Source: Polaromonas vacuolata | Lineage (GTDB): Bacteria > Pseudomonadota > Gammaproteobacteria > Burkholderiales > Burkholderiaceae_C | Direction of reading: 5' to 3' | Length of the DNA stretch: 64,000 nucleotides | Assembly (NCBI RefSeq): GCF_012584515.1 | Contig: NZ_CP051461.1 | Coordinates: 728,001-792,000 of the forward strand | Shown here: in pieces, positions 16,922 to 26,411 of the stretch | How positions within the stretch are numbered: position 1 is the first letter of the stretch | Layout of the letters: the number at the start of each line of letters is the position of its first letter | Notes under the pieces: generated by a model | What the model was told of the DNA's origin: nothing | Database searches by the model: none | The model's input: the letters and a program-made list of their open reading frames with translations, nothing else | Position numbers and translations under genes: made by a program

Positions 16922-19900
16922 ATGAGTCCCTCACGTCCGTTTATCCAGCGCCCGGTCGCCACCGCGCTGCTGATGCTGGCCATTGTGCTGGCTGGTTTGC
17001 TTGGCTTTAAGCTGCTGCCGCTGTCAGCCCTGCCGCAAGTGGACTACCCCACGATTCAGGTGCAAACGCTATACCCTGGCGCCAGTCCTGATGTGATGGC
17101 CCAGACTGTGAGTGCGCCGCTAGAGCGCCAGTTCGGCCAGATGTCTGGCTTGGAGCGCATGAGTTCAACCAGTTCAGCCGGCGTCTCCTTGGTCACGCTG
17201 CAGTTTGGACTAGGCATCGCGCTAGATGTGGCCGAGCAAGAAGTGCAGGCCGCGATTAACGCCGGCGGCTCCTTGCTTCCAGCCGACTTGCCCGCACCAC
17301 CGGTTTACGCCAAGGTCAACCCAGCGGATGCGCCGGTGTTGACGCTAGCCATTACCTCGGACAGTCTGCCGCTGACCGAGGTGCAAAACTTGGTTAATAC
17401 GCGCTTGGCGCTCAAAATCAGTCAAGTTTCTGGCGTCGGTTTGGTCACTCTCAGCGGTGGCCAGCGTCCTGCCGTGCGAATACAGGTTGATACCCGTGCA
17501 TTGGCTTCCTTCGGGCTGGCACTGGACTCTTTGCGCACTGCCATCTCGGCCGCCAACGCGAATGGTGCAAAAGGCAGTATTGACGGGCCTACCCGCGCTT
17601 ACAGCATCAATTCAAACGACCAACTGCTCACCGCCCAAGACTATAAAAGCCTGATTATTTCTTACCGCAACGGCGCGCCGGTGCGGCTTGGCGATGTGGC
17701 CAAGGTAATTGACAGCGCGGAAAATAATTTACTCGGCGCTTGGAGCGGCAACACGCCCGCCATTATTTTGAATGTGCAGCGCCAACCCGGTGCGAATGTG
17801 ATCGCCACGGTGGATGCCATCAAAGCGCGCCTGCCCGAGTTGCAAGCCGGCTTGCCAGCGAGCCTAAAAGTCGAAGTCCTTAGCGACCGCACCAAAGGCA
17901 TACGCGCTTCTGTTTTGCATGTTGAGTTTGAATTAATGCTGGCCGTGCTGCTGGTAGTGCTGGTGATTTTTGCTTTTTTGCATAGCCTGCGCGCCACCAT
18001 CATCGCCAGTTTAGCCGTGCCGATTTCGCTGATTGGCGCTTGCGGCGTGATGTATTTATTGGGCTACAGCTTAAATAATCTAAGCCTGATGGCGCTGACG
18101 ATTGCCACTGGTTTTGTGGTCGATGACGCCATCGTGATGATTGAGAACATCTCCCGCTATATCGAAGAAGGCGAAGCGCCCATGGCCGCCGCGCTCAAAG
18201 GCGCGAGTCAAATTGGTTTTACGATTATTTCCCTGACCGTGTCTTTGCTCGCCGTGCTGATACCGCTGGTGTTTATGGGCGATGTGGTGGGCCGGTTGTT
18301 TCGTGAGTTCGCCATCACGCTAGGCATCACGATTTTGATTTCTGCACTGGTGTCTTTAACGCTAGTGCCCATGATGTCGGCGCGCTGGCTTAAAGCGACA
18401 GCGCCCAAAACAGCGGCGCAAAAAGGCCGTGCGCAGAAATTTTTTGACGCCGTGATGATTCGCTACGACTCGGCTTTGGTCTGGGTTTTTAAGCGCCAAG
18501 CACTAACCCTGCTGGTGGCTTTATCGACTTTGCTGCTGACGGTTCTGCTTTATGTGCTCATTCCCAAGGGCTTGTTTCCAACCCAAGACACGGGTCAGTT
18601 GCAAGCTAGGCTTGAGGCCGCGCAATCAGTCTCTTTTGCGCGCATGGCTGAACTTCAACAAGCCGCTGGCCGGCTGATTTTGCAAGACCCGGATGTTGCG
18701 TCGCTTAGCTCTTTTGTCGGCGTAGATGCAGCGAACAACACCATGCTGAACAACGGCCGAATGTTGATAAATCTCAAATCTGACCGAGTCGGCACGCAGC
18801 AAGAAACCATGGATAGATTGCGGCGCAGCGTGCAGACGGTTGCTGGCATCACTTTGTATTTGCAGCCCACCCAAGACTTGACCATAGACGCGGAAACCGG
18901 CCCGACTCAGTTTCGGGTTTCAGTAGAAGGCGCGAACAATAATTTAGTCGTGTTGTGGGCTAACAAACTAGCCCAACGCATGCGCGAGTTACCCGAGTTG
19001 CGCAACGTAGCATCTAGCGCTGGTGCGACCAGCGCCTCGGCTTTCATCACGGTTGACCGTGACACGGCAGCGCGCTTAGGCATTTCTACTGCGTCGATTG
19101 ATGATGCGTTTTACAGCGCTTTTGGCCAACGCATTGTGTCTACTATTTTTACTGAGACGAATCAGTACCGGGTCATCTTGGAAGCCATGCCGGGTCAGCA
19201 CAACACGCCCGAATCGTTGGGCAGTTTGCAGCTTAAAACCGGCGCTGGTGGCACCACGCCGTTGTCGGCCATAGCCAGTATTGATGAGCGTCAAGCGCCG
19301 CTGCAAATCACGCGTGTCGCTCAGTTCCCCGCCACCACACTGGGTTTTGATACCGCGCCCGGTGTTGCGCTGGGTCAAGCGGTTGAGAAAGTTCGACAAG
19401 CCAGCTTAGACATCAAAATGCCGGCCAGCGTCAGCGTGACTTTCTTGGGTGCAGCTGGTGCTTACCAAAACTCGCTGGCGAACCAGCTCTGGCTGATTTT
19501 GGCCGCAGTCGTATGCGTCTACATCGTGCTGGGTGTGCTGTATGAAAGTTATATCCACCCGCTGACGATTCTCTCTACTTTGCCGTCAGCTGGTGTGGGT
19601 GCTTTGTTGGCGCTGATGATTAGCGGCTCTGACTTAGGCGTGATTGGCATCATCGGCATTATTTTGCTGATTGGCATAGTCAAGAAAAACGCCATCATGA
19701 TGATTGACTTTGCCATAGACGCCGAGCGCACCCAAGGCAAGTCAGCGCAAGAGGCGATTCACCAAGCGGCTTTGCTGCGCTTTAGACCGATTCTCATGAC
19801 CACGCTGGCAGCGCTGTTCGCTGCCTTGCCCTTGATGCTGGGCTGGGGCGAGGGCGCAGAACTACGCCGACCGCTGGGGCTGGCGATTTTTGGCGGCTTG

Positions 19901-19996
19901 ATTTTGAGCCAGATACTCACGCTGTTCACCACACCGGTTATTTATCTGGGCTTTGATCGTTTGGCCAAGCGCTTTAAATCCAAGGACAGTGCGTGA
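16922..19996 (+). CDS. mdtB: RND multidrug efflux permease, MdtB type
   Basis: 1024 residues, the full RND length. It has 12 transmembrane segments, with TM1 after [18 protein letters not shown] and two large periplasmic loops. TM4 carries [16 protein letters not shown] with the paired Asp residues of the proton relay. In enterobacteria MdtB and MdtC form a heterotrimer, and the presence of two adjacent, distinct RND genes here fits that. It starts 31 bp after mdtA and overlaps the next pump by 4 bp. Confidence 0.93.
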   Translation: MSPSRPFIQRPVATALLMLAIVLAGLLGFKLLPLSALPQVDYPTIQVQTLYPGASPDVMAQTVSAPLERQFGQMSGLERMSSTSSAGVSLVTLQFGLGIALDVAEQEVQAAINAGGSLLPADLPAPPVYAKVNPADAPVLTLAITSDSLPLTEVQNLVNTRLALKISQVSGVGLVTLSGGQRPAVRIQVDTRALASFGLALDSLRTAISAANANGAKGSIDGPTRAYSINSNDQLLTAQDYKSLIISYRNGAPVRLGDVAKVIDSAENNLLGAWSGNTPAIILNVQRQPGANVIATVDAIKARLPELQAGLPASLKVEVLSDRTKGIRASVLHVEFELMLAVLLVVLVIFAFLHSLRATIIASLAVPISLIGACGVMYLLGYSLNNLSLMALTIATGFVVDDAIVMIENISRYIEEGEAPMAAALKGASQIGFTIISLTVSLLAVLIPLVFMGDVVGRLFREFAITLGITILISALVSLTLVPMMSARWLKATAPKTAAQKGRAQKFFDAVMIRYDSALVWVFKRQALTLLVALSTLLLTVLLYVLIPKGLFPTQDTGQLQARLEAAQSVSFARMAELQQAAGRLILQDPDVASLSSFVGVDAANNTMLNNGRMLINLKSDRVGTQQETMDRLRRSVQTVAGITLYLQPTQDLTIDAETGPTQFRVSVEGANNNLVVLWANKLAQRMRELPELRNVASSAGATSASAFITVDRDTAARLGISTASIDDAFYSAFGQRIVSTIFTETNQYRVILEAMPGQHNTPESLGSLQLKTGAGGTTPLSAIASIDERQAPLQITRVAQFPATTLGFDTAPGVALGQAVEKVRQASLDIKMPASVSVTFLGAAGAYQNSLANQLWLILAAVVCVYIVLGVLYESYIHPLTILSTLPSAGVGALLALMISGSDLGVIGIIGIILLIGIVKKNAIMMIDFAIDAERTQGKSAQEAIHQAALLRFRPILMTTLAALFAALPLMLGWGEGAELRRPLGLAIFGGLILSQILTLFTTPVIYLGFDRLAKRFKSKDSA

Positions 19997-22900
19997 ATCT
20001 CTCCGCACCATTTGTCCGCCGCCCGGTCGCCACCATACTGCTGACGGTTGGTATGGCGCTGGCCGGCATAGGTGGTTTCTTTTTGCTGCCTGTCGCACCC
20101 TTGCCGCAGGTGGATTTTCCGGTGATCTCGGTTAGCGCTTCGCTGCCCGGCGCGAGTCCGCAAACCATGGCCACGAGTGTGGCCACGCCGCTAGAGCGCC
20201 GGCTTGGTGTGATCTCCGGTGTCAATGAGATGACGTCTTCGAGCAGCAATGGCTCGACCCGCATCAGTTTGCAGTTTGACCTGAACCGCAAGATAGACGC
20301 TGCTGCGCGCGAGGTGCAGGCGGCGATTAACGCCTCCCGCGTTGATCTACCCGCTTCGCTGCGCAGCAATCCGACTTACCGCAAGATCAATCCGGCTGAT
20401 GCGCCCGTCATTATTTTGGCGCTGACCTCTAAAACCCTCTCGCCCGGCCAACTCTACGATCAAGTCTCCAACCTTTTGCAGCAAAAAATTGCGCAGGTCG
20501 AAGGTGTTGGCGATGTGGAATTGGGCGGCGCATCGCTGCCTGCTGTGCGGGTTGAATTATTGCCGTTTGCACTGAATCAATATGGCGTGAGCACGGAAGA
20601 TGTTCGTGCCGCGCTGCAAGCTTCAAACGCCAATCGCCCCAAGGGCGCAATTGAAGGCCAAGGCCGGCGTCTACAAATCTACTCGGGCGCAAATATCGCC
20701 AATGGCGGCCTGAAAGCGGCAGATTATAAAAATTTAATCGTCGCTTGGCGCAATGGCGCCGCCGTGCGTTTGTCCGATGTAGCCAGCGTGATTGACGGGG
20801 TAGAAAACACCAACGCACTAGGCCTTTTTAATGGCCAGCCCGCTGTTATCGTGCTGGTCACGCGCCAGCCGGGTGCAAATGTGATTCAAACCGTGGACGG
20901 CGTGCGTGCCTTGCTGCCGGAATTGCGCTCGCAACTGCCTGACGGTGTGAATCTTGATGTCGCCACCGACAGCACTAATTCGATACGCGCTTCGCTGCAT
21001 GAGATTGAAGTCACGCTGCTAATTTCCATCGCTTTAGTGGTGCTAGTTGTTGGTGTTTTCCTGCGCAACTGGCGCGCCACTTTGATACCGGCAGTCGCCA
21101 CAGTGGTCTCATTGCTAGGCACTTTTGCGGTGATGTATTTACTCGGTTTTAGCCTGAATAATTTAAGCCTGATGGCGCTAACGGTGGCGACTGGTTTTGT
21201 CGTCGACGATGCCATCGTGGTGTTGGAAAACACTACTCGCCATATTGAAGCGGGTATGGACCGTTTTAAAGCCGCACTGTTGGGCGCGCGCGAGGTTGGC
21301 TTTACCGTGTTGTCGATCAGTTTGTCGCTGGTGGCGGTTTTTATTCCGCTGCTGTTTATGTCCGGTCAGATCGGACGACTGTTTCGCGAGTTCGCCGTCA
21401 CGCTCTCGGTTGCGGTAATGATTTCGCTGCTGATCTCGCTCACCACCACGCCCATGATGTGCGCTTGGCTGCTCAAAAATAAAGACCAAACCGATGCCGA
21501 CCAAGGCGTAAAAAAAGCCGGCTTTTTGGCCTTTGTGCCGCGCTATTTAGAAACCGGTTTTACGCGTTTGCAGCGCAGCTATGAAGTCAGTTTGGACTGG
21601 GCATTGCACAGCCGAAAAATCGTTATGTTGTGCTTAGTCGCGGTGATTGGTTTGAATGTTTATTTGTATACAGCCGTGCCCAAGGGATTTTTTCCGCAGC
21701 AAGACAGCGGCCGAATTACGGGCGGCATACGCGCTGATCAAAGTATTTCGTTCCAAGCCATGCAGGGCAAGCTCAAGCAATTGGTAGACATTATTCGGGT
21801 TGATCCTGCTGTTGCTACCGTGGTTGGTTTTACCGGCGGCGGGCGTGCTGGCGGCGGCTTTATGTTTATTACTTTATTGCCAGCCGATCAGCGCACCGAG
21901 TCTGGTCAAGCCGTGATTGCGCGGCTACGCCCATTGCTGGCCAAGGTAACGGGCGTAACCTTGTTTTTAAATCCGGTGCAAGATTTACGCGGTGGTGGGC
22001 GCTCCAGTAATTCGACTTACCAATACACGCTCAAAAGCGACAGCGCAGCAGACCTCAAACTCTGGTCCAACCGCCTAGCCGATCAGATGAAGCGCCAACC
22101 CGCATTGATTGATGTTGACAGTGACCAGCAAGAAAACGGCGTTGAAACGATGGTCACGGTGGACAAGGACAGTGCTGCGCGATTGGGCGTGACCTCTCGC
22201 GATGTAGACAACGCGCTTTACAACGCCTTTGGCCAGCGCCAAGTCGCGACGATTTACAGCGATATCAATCAATACCATGTGGTGATGGAAGTCGCGCCTG
22301 GCTTTATCCGTAGCCCAGAGTCGCTGCGCGATATTTATGTGCCGTCACGGCCGGTTGCTAACAGCAACACAACTTCCAGCGCAGCGCCTAACAACATCGT
22401 CAACCCTGCGCTGCGCGATCAGTCTACTGGTCAAGCATTGGGTGCTTCGCCCAACATCATGGTGCCGCTCTCGGCGATAGCGACTTTTTCAGAAAGCGCC
22501 AAGCCTTCTTCAGTCAGCCATCAAGATGGCGAGCTGGCCACTACCGTGTCTTACAACTTAGTCGAAGGTTTTACCCTCAACGATGGCCAAGCCGCAGTCG
22601 CCCAAGCCGAGGCCGAGATCGCCATGCCGAGCAATGTGCGCGGCAGTTTTCAAGGCTCAGCCCGCACTGCAGAGCAATCGCAAAGTCAGCAGCCGCTGTT
22701 AATCCTTGCCGCGCTGATAGTGATTTATTTGGTGTTGGGTGTTTTGTATGAAAGTCTTATCCACCCCATCACAGTCATTTCGACCTTGCCATCGGCGGGT
22801 ATTGGCGCGCTGTTAGCGCTATTGATCTTCAAACTTGATTTCTCAGTCATAGCCTTGATTGGCGTTTTTCTCTTAATTGGCATCGTTAAGAAAAATGCTA

Positions 22901-23265
22901 TTTTGATTATTGATTTTGCGATTGAGGCACAGCGTGCGCGTGGTTTGTCGGCCATGGAAGCGGTGCGCGAAGCGTGTTTGCTGCGCTTTCGTCCGATACT
23001 CATGACAACGCTTGCCGCCGCCTTAGGCGCGCTGCCGTTAGCGATTGGTTTTGGTGAGGGCGCAGAGTTACGCCGGCCACTCGGCATTGCGATTATTGGC
23101 GGGCTGATTGCTAGTCAATTGCTCACGCTGCTGACCACGCCGGTGGTCTATGTGTTAATGGACAAGCTGCGCCGCCCGGGCCAGTCCGAGCATGATTTAA
23201 GTCGCCAGTCTCAAGATGCCGATCAGTCCTTAAGCATGTCGAGCGAACCTTCGCCAACGCCATGA
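19993..23265 (+). CDS. mdtC: RND multidrug efflux permease, MdtC type
   Basis: 1090 residues with a GTG start at 19993 overlapping the preceding stop (GTGA). It opens [16 protein letters not shown] and has [16 protein letters not shown] in TM4 with the relay Asp pair. Compared with its neighbour, it has an Asn/Ser-rich insertion near residue 790 ([14 protein letters not shown]) in the second periplasmic region and a hydrophilic C-terminal tail. It is the second pump of a probable MdtBC heteromer; substrates are unknown. Confidence 0.93.
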   Translation: MNLSAPFVRRPVATILLTVGMALAGIGGFFLLPVAPLPQVDFPVISVSASLPGASPQTMATSVATPLERRLGVISGVNEMTSSSSNGSTRISLQFDLNRKIDAAAREVQAAINASRVDLPASLRSNPTYRKINPADAPVIILALTSKTLSPGQLYDQVSNLLQQKIAQVEGVGDVELGGASLPAVRVELLPFALNQYGVSTEDVRAALQASNANRPKGAIEGQGRRLQIYSGANIANGGLKAADYKNLIVAWRNGAAVRLSDVASVIDGVENTNALGLFNGQPAVIVLVTRQPGANVIQTVDGVRALLPELRSQLPDGVNLDVATDSTNSIRASLHEIEVTLLISIALVVLVVGVFLRNWRATLIPAVATVVSLLGTFAVMYLLGFSLNNLSLMALTVATGFVVDDAIVVLENTTRHIEAGMDRFKAALLGAREVGFTVLSISLSLVAVFIPLLFMSGQIGRLFREFAVTLSVAVMISLLISLTTTPMMCAWLLKNKDQTDADQGVKKAGFLAFVPRYLETGFTRLQRSYEVSLDWALHSRKIVMLCLVAVIGLNVYLYTAVPKGFFPQQDSGRITGGIRADQSISFQAMQGKLKQLVDIIRVDPAVATVVGFTGGGRAGGGFMFITLLPADQRTESGQAVIARLRPLLAKVTGVTLFLNPVQDLRGGGRSSNSTYQYTLKSDSAADLKLWSNRLADQMKRQPALIDVDSDQQENGVETMVTVDKDSAARLGVTSRDVDNALYNAFGQRQVATIYSDINQYHVVMEVAPGFIRSPESLRDIYVPSRPVANSNTTSSAAPNNIVNPALRDQSTGQALGASPNIMVPLSAIATFSESAKPSSVSHQDGELATTVSYNLVEGFTLNDGQAAVAQAEAEIAMPSNVRGSFQGSARTAEQSQSQQPLLILAALIVIYLVLGVLYESLIHPITVISTLPSAGIGALLALLIFKLDFSVIALIGVFLLIGIVKKNAILIIDFAIEAQRARGLSAMEAVREACLLRFRPILMTTLAAALGALPLAIGFGEGAELRRPLGIAIIGGLIASQLLTLLTTPVVYVLMDKLRRPGQSEHDLSRQSQDADQSLSMSSEPSPTP

Positions 23266-23281
23266 ACCTGTGAGTAATTCC

Positions 23282-24763
23282 ATGCGCCCGTTCCCGTTTT
23301 TATCTTTCTTTCGCGCCACACCGCTGGCATTGGCCAGCTTGGCTTGGCTAGCTGGTTGTGCTGTTGGTCCCGACTACCAGCGGCCCAACGCGCCAGAGCA
23401 AGCCAGTTTTAAGCAGGCCGAGGGCTGGACCAGCGCCGCACCAGCCGATGCGCTGTCGCGTGGCCCGTGGTGGGAGCTGTTTGGCGACCCGGTGCTGAAT
23501 CAGCTGGCCGCTCAGGTTCAAGTCTCCAATCAAAACGTCGCCGCAGCCGTGGCCGCCTATGCGCAAGCCCGAGCACTGGTGCAGGTGCAGCGATCGACGA
23601 TTTTTCCGGCCGTCACGCTCAGCGGTGGTGCGACGCGTTCGGGCAGTGGCGGCAACACCATCGTCAACAGCAATGGCACGGTTTCCAGCGGTGGGCGTGT
23701 GGCGAATAACTTCCAAGCCAGTCTAGGCGCTAGTTGGGAGCCTGATGTGTGGGGCCGACTCGGTCGAGCGGTGAATGGTGCTGGCGCCACCGCCTCAGCC
23801 AGTGCGGCTGACTTGGTCACTGCAACGCTATCGGCCCAAGGCGAGTTAGTGGTTAACTACTTATCGCTGCGCCAGTCCGATGTGCAAAAAGCCTTGTTAT
23901 CCCAAAGTATTGCGGCTTACGAGCGGGCTTTGCAGGTCACACAAAACCGCTACGCCGCCGCCATAGTTTCCAAGACCGATGTGCTGCAAGCGCAAACCCA
24001 ACTGGCCAATTCACGTGCTGATGCGGCAGGTCTGGACAGACAGCGTGAGCAGTTTGAACACGCTATTGCGGTGCTGCTCGGCCAAGCGCCCGGCAACTTT
24101 AGCCTTGCACCTTTAAGTCTTTTAGCCATGCAAGTTAACGCACCAGTCGTGCCGGAGATACCGCTAGGTTTGCCCTCGACCTTGCTGCAGCGCCGACCGG
24201 ATATCGCTGCCGCCGAGCGCCGCGTGGCGGTTGCCAATGAACAAATCGGGATTGCCAAAAGCGCGTACTACCCAAGTTTTACGCTCAATGCCTCAACCGG
24301 CTCTGGCGCTAGCCGCGTGGCCGATTTGTTTAGCGCGCCCAGCAGCTTGTGGTCGCTGGGCTTGTCAACAGCGCAAAGCGTTTTTAATGCCGGTGCTACC
24401 AGCGCCAGAGTGGACGCCGCACAAGCCGCACAAGCCCAAGCTGTCGCGCGATATCGGCAGACTGTGCTGAGCGCTTTTCAAGGCGTTGAAGACCAGCTTT
24501 CTGCCAGCCGAGTATTGGCTGAGCAGCAGCTGCTGCGCCGTGAGGCAGCAACTTCTGCCGACCAAGTAGAGCAACAGATTTTGAACCGCTACACCAGCGG
24601 CACGATTGCTTATACCGAAGTGATCACGGCACAGATCACCGCACTGAGTGCACGCCGCGCATTGGCCCAAGCCACGGCCGACCGGCAGACGACCGCGGTG
24701 GCGTTGATACAGGCTTTGGGTGGCGGCTGGGGCGGTTTGGCTTCGATGCAAACCGCGCCCTGA
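23282..24763 (+). CDS. Outer-membrane efflux lipoprotein, NodT family
   Basis: About 493 residues; a GTG at 23270 is an alternative start. The lipobox LAGC follows a hydrophobic signal, then AVGPDYQRP, the classic NodT/OprM start. Two outer-membrane-efflux repeats follow, with ISLRQSDVQ-like and LLQRRPDIAAAERR motifs. It supplies the TolC-like exit channel for the MdtABC system encoded directly upstream, so the operon encodes a complete tripartite pump. Confidence 0.93.
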   Translation: MRPFPFLSFFRATPLALASLAWLAGCAVGPDYQRPNAPEQASFKQAEGWTSAAPADALSRGPWWELFGDPVLNQLAAQVQVSNQNVAAAVAAYAQARALVQVQRSTIFPAVTLSGGATRSGSGGNTIVNSNGTVSSGGRVANNFQASLGASWEPDVWGRLGRAVNGAGATASASAADLVTATLSAQGELVVNYLSLRQSDVQKALLSQSIAAYERALQVTQNRYAAAIVSKTDVLQAQTQLANSRADAAGLDRQREQFEHAIAVLLGQAPGNFSLAPLSLLAMQVNAPVVPEIPLGLPSTLLQRRPDIAAAERRVAVANEQIGIAKSAYYPSFTLNASTGSGASRVADLFSAPSSLWSLGLSTAQSVFNAGATSARVDAAQAAQAQAVARYRQTVLSAFQGVEDQLSASRVLAEQQLLRREAATSADQVEQQILNRYTSGTIAYTEVITAQITALSARRALAQATADRQTTAVALIQALGGGWGGLASMQTAP

Positions 24764-24765
24764 AA

Positions 24766-24812
24766 AATCTGCTGCTGTGGTCAGTTTGTTTTCAAACCGC
24801 AGACTGCAGATT
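24766..24812. terminator. Possible bidirectional terminator between convergent genes
   Basis: AATCTGC (24766-24772) pairs with GCAGATT (24806-24812), and an inner GTTTG-TTTT-CAAAC hairpin lies in the loop. It lies between the efflux operon and the FKBP gene. T-tracts are weak, so the assignment is tentative. Confidence 0.35.
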
Positions 24813-25269
24813 ATTTACCGTTGATGGCCAGCAACTCAATTTCAAACACCAAGGTCGCGTCTGGCGGTATCGTGCCGCCAGCGCCGCGCTTGCCGTAGGC
24901 AATGCTTGATGGGCAGGTCAGCTTGGCTTTGCCGCCAATCTTCATCAGCTGCACGCCCTCAGTCCAGCAAGGGATGACGCGGTTAAGTGGGAACTCGGTG
25001 GGTTCGTTGCGTTTGTAAGAGCTGTCAAATTCGCGGCCGTCCGGAAAGCTGCCGCGGTAATGTACCTTGACCGTATCGGTCGCTTTTGGGCTAGCACCAG
25101 TGCCGTCTTTGAGTGATCGAAAAACCAAGCCGCTATTGGTGACCATGGCATTGGCTTCTTTGGCCGAGGCGGTCAGAGCCGCATCCGTTTGTGCCCAAGC
25201 GGCGGGAAGTAGCGCAATGCTAGAAGCGGCCAAAAGGCCTAAGGCTGCAAGGCGTGGCAGTAAACGCAT
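24811..25269 (-). CDS. FKBP-type peptidyl-prolyl isomerase, exported
   Basis: 152 residues. A signal peptide (MRLLPRLAALGLLAASSIAL, cleavage after AWA) is followed by an FKBP domain: VKVHYRGSFPDGREFDSS, FPLNRVIPCWTEGVQLM, SSIAYGKRGAGGTIPPDATLVFEIEL. It catalyses proline isomerisation during folding of exported proteins in the periplasm. The usual VIPGW motif reads VIPCW, so the glycine before the core Trp is replaced by Cys. Confidence 0.92.
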   Translation of the reverse strand: MRLLPRLAALGLLAASSIALLPAAWAQTDAALTASAKEANAMVTNSGLVFRSLKDGTGASPKATDTVKVHYRGSFPDGREFDSSYKRNEPTEFPLNRVIPCWTEGVQLMKIGGKAKLTCPSSIAYGKRGAGGTIPPDATLVFEIELLAINGK

Positions 25270-25445
25270 GAAAAATCCTTTGTGTGGAGTGTCTCGGGCA
25301 GGCTTGCCCTAAGCTGGCTTTGAGTTTACCTGTGGACGCAGTCAGGTGTTTATCCTACGAGCGAGTCGGCCCCTAACTACCGGAGTATTTTTCGCTGCGT
25401 GATACTTTAAAAGGCTGCACTGTTTTTTGAAAGTACCAGCACGCC

Positions 25446-25832
25446 ATGCCACTCATTACCTACGTCGTTGAAGACAATCCCGTGATCCGCGAAAGCTTGA
25501 TCTCTACGCTTGAAAAGATAACGCCGGTCAATGTTGTTGGCTTTGCGGATACTGAAAGCCAAGCCAATAACTGGCTCTCTTCGCATCCCGGTGAGTGGCA
25601 GCTGGCGATAGTCGATTTATTCCTCAAGCAAGGTACGGGGCTGGGTGTTCTCAAGAGTTGTCAGCAGCGCAAGAAACATCAAAAAGTGGTGGTGCTGAGC
25701 AACTACGCGACTGGCGAAGTGCGCCGCCGCTGCGCCGAGCTAGGCTCGGACGCGGTGTTTGACAGCGCCAGCGAATTGAATCTTTTATATGACTATTGCG
25801 CCAGCGTTAATCGGGCGAATACTAAAAGTTAA
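25446..25832 (+). CDS. Stand-alone response-regulator receiver domain
   Basis: 128 residues form one CheY-like domain without an output domain. The acidic pocket is ED (residues 9-10) and the phospho-acceptor is Asp57 (LAIVDLFL). Ser85 (VVLSNY) matches the conserved Thr/Ser. The usual conserved Lys near the C-terminus (FFDKS in relatives) reads FDSA, so Lys is replaced by Ser107; this may alter phosphorylation-dependent switching. No kinase gene is adjacent. Confidence 0.85.
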   Translation: MPLITYVVEDNPVIRESLISTLEKITPVNVVGFADTESQANNWLSSHPGEWQLAIVDLFLKQGTGLGVLKSCQQRKKHQKVVVLSNYATGEVRRRCAELGSDAVFDSASELNLLYDYCASVNRANTKS

Positions 25833-25860
25833 TGCCGCAATAACAACTGTCAAGGTCTAG

Positions 25861-26382
25861 CTACCAATTTTCTCCTGGCTCTTTTGTCAAAGGTCCAAAG
25901 CAGGCATTAAGAGACTCCGCACTGCACACCAAGAGTAAATTTCCCGCCGGACTCAGTTGTATAAAACGGCTTCGGGTTCGGTCTTGTGTAGTCGCCTCTT
26001 GATTTCCTTTAGCGCTCGTCGTTAGAGTTTTGTCAGCAAGTAAATTGCCAGCGCAATCGGGTTTTCCGTTATCGCTTATCAGTGTTTCCAGCACACGGTA
26101 AAAACCCGCTGCACTGGGCGACTGACTGATTTGATAAGTCCACTTACTGATAGATTTTTCGCTAATGTCCAGCAGTTCTCCATCACGTTGGTAACGCAAG
26201 GTCTCGTTGCAACTGCCGTCAAACTGTTTCCAACTCCATTGACCTCTGAGTGGATTGGCTGATCTAGGTTTAATAACGGGTGTTGATGGTTGGGTTGGCG
26301 TTTGGGCATTGGCTTGTGACAAAGACACTGCAAACAGCAACGCGCTGACAAAAATGCCAAATGTAAAAGTTGGATATTTCAT
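25861..26382 (-). CDS. Exported protein of unknown function
   Basis: About 173 residues from the ATG at 26382. A clear signal peptide ends in SQANAQ. The mature part begins Pro/Thr-rich and then reads GQWSWKQFDGSCNETLRYQRDG. Cys residues are spread along the protein (including PDCAGNL and VCSAESLNACFG) and could form disulphides. It resembles small periplasmic proteins common in this order but I assign no family. It is convergent with the receiver gene. Confidence 0.7.
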   Translation of the reverse strand: MKYPTFTFGIFVSALLFAVSLSQANAQTPTQPSTPVIKPRSANPLRGQWSWKQFDGSCNETLRYQRDGELLDISEKSISKWTYQISQSPSAAGFYRVLETLISDNGKPDCAGNLLADKTLTTSAKGNQEATTQDRTRSRFIQLSPAGNLLLVCSAESLNACFGPLTKEPGENW

Positions 26383-26411
26383 ATTTTCAAAATCTTTTCC
26401 TAGGTTGAGAT

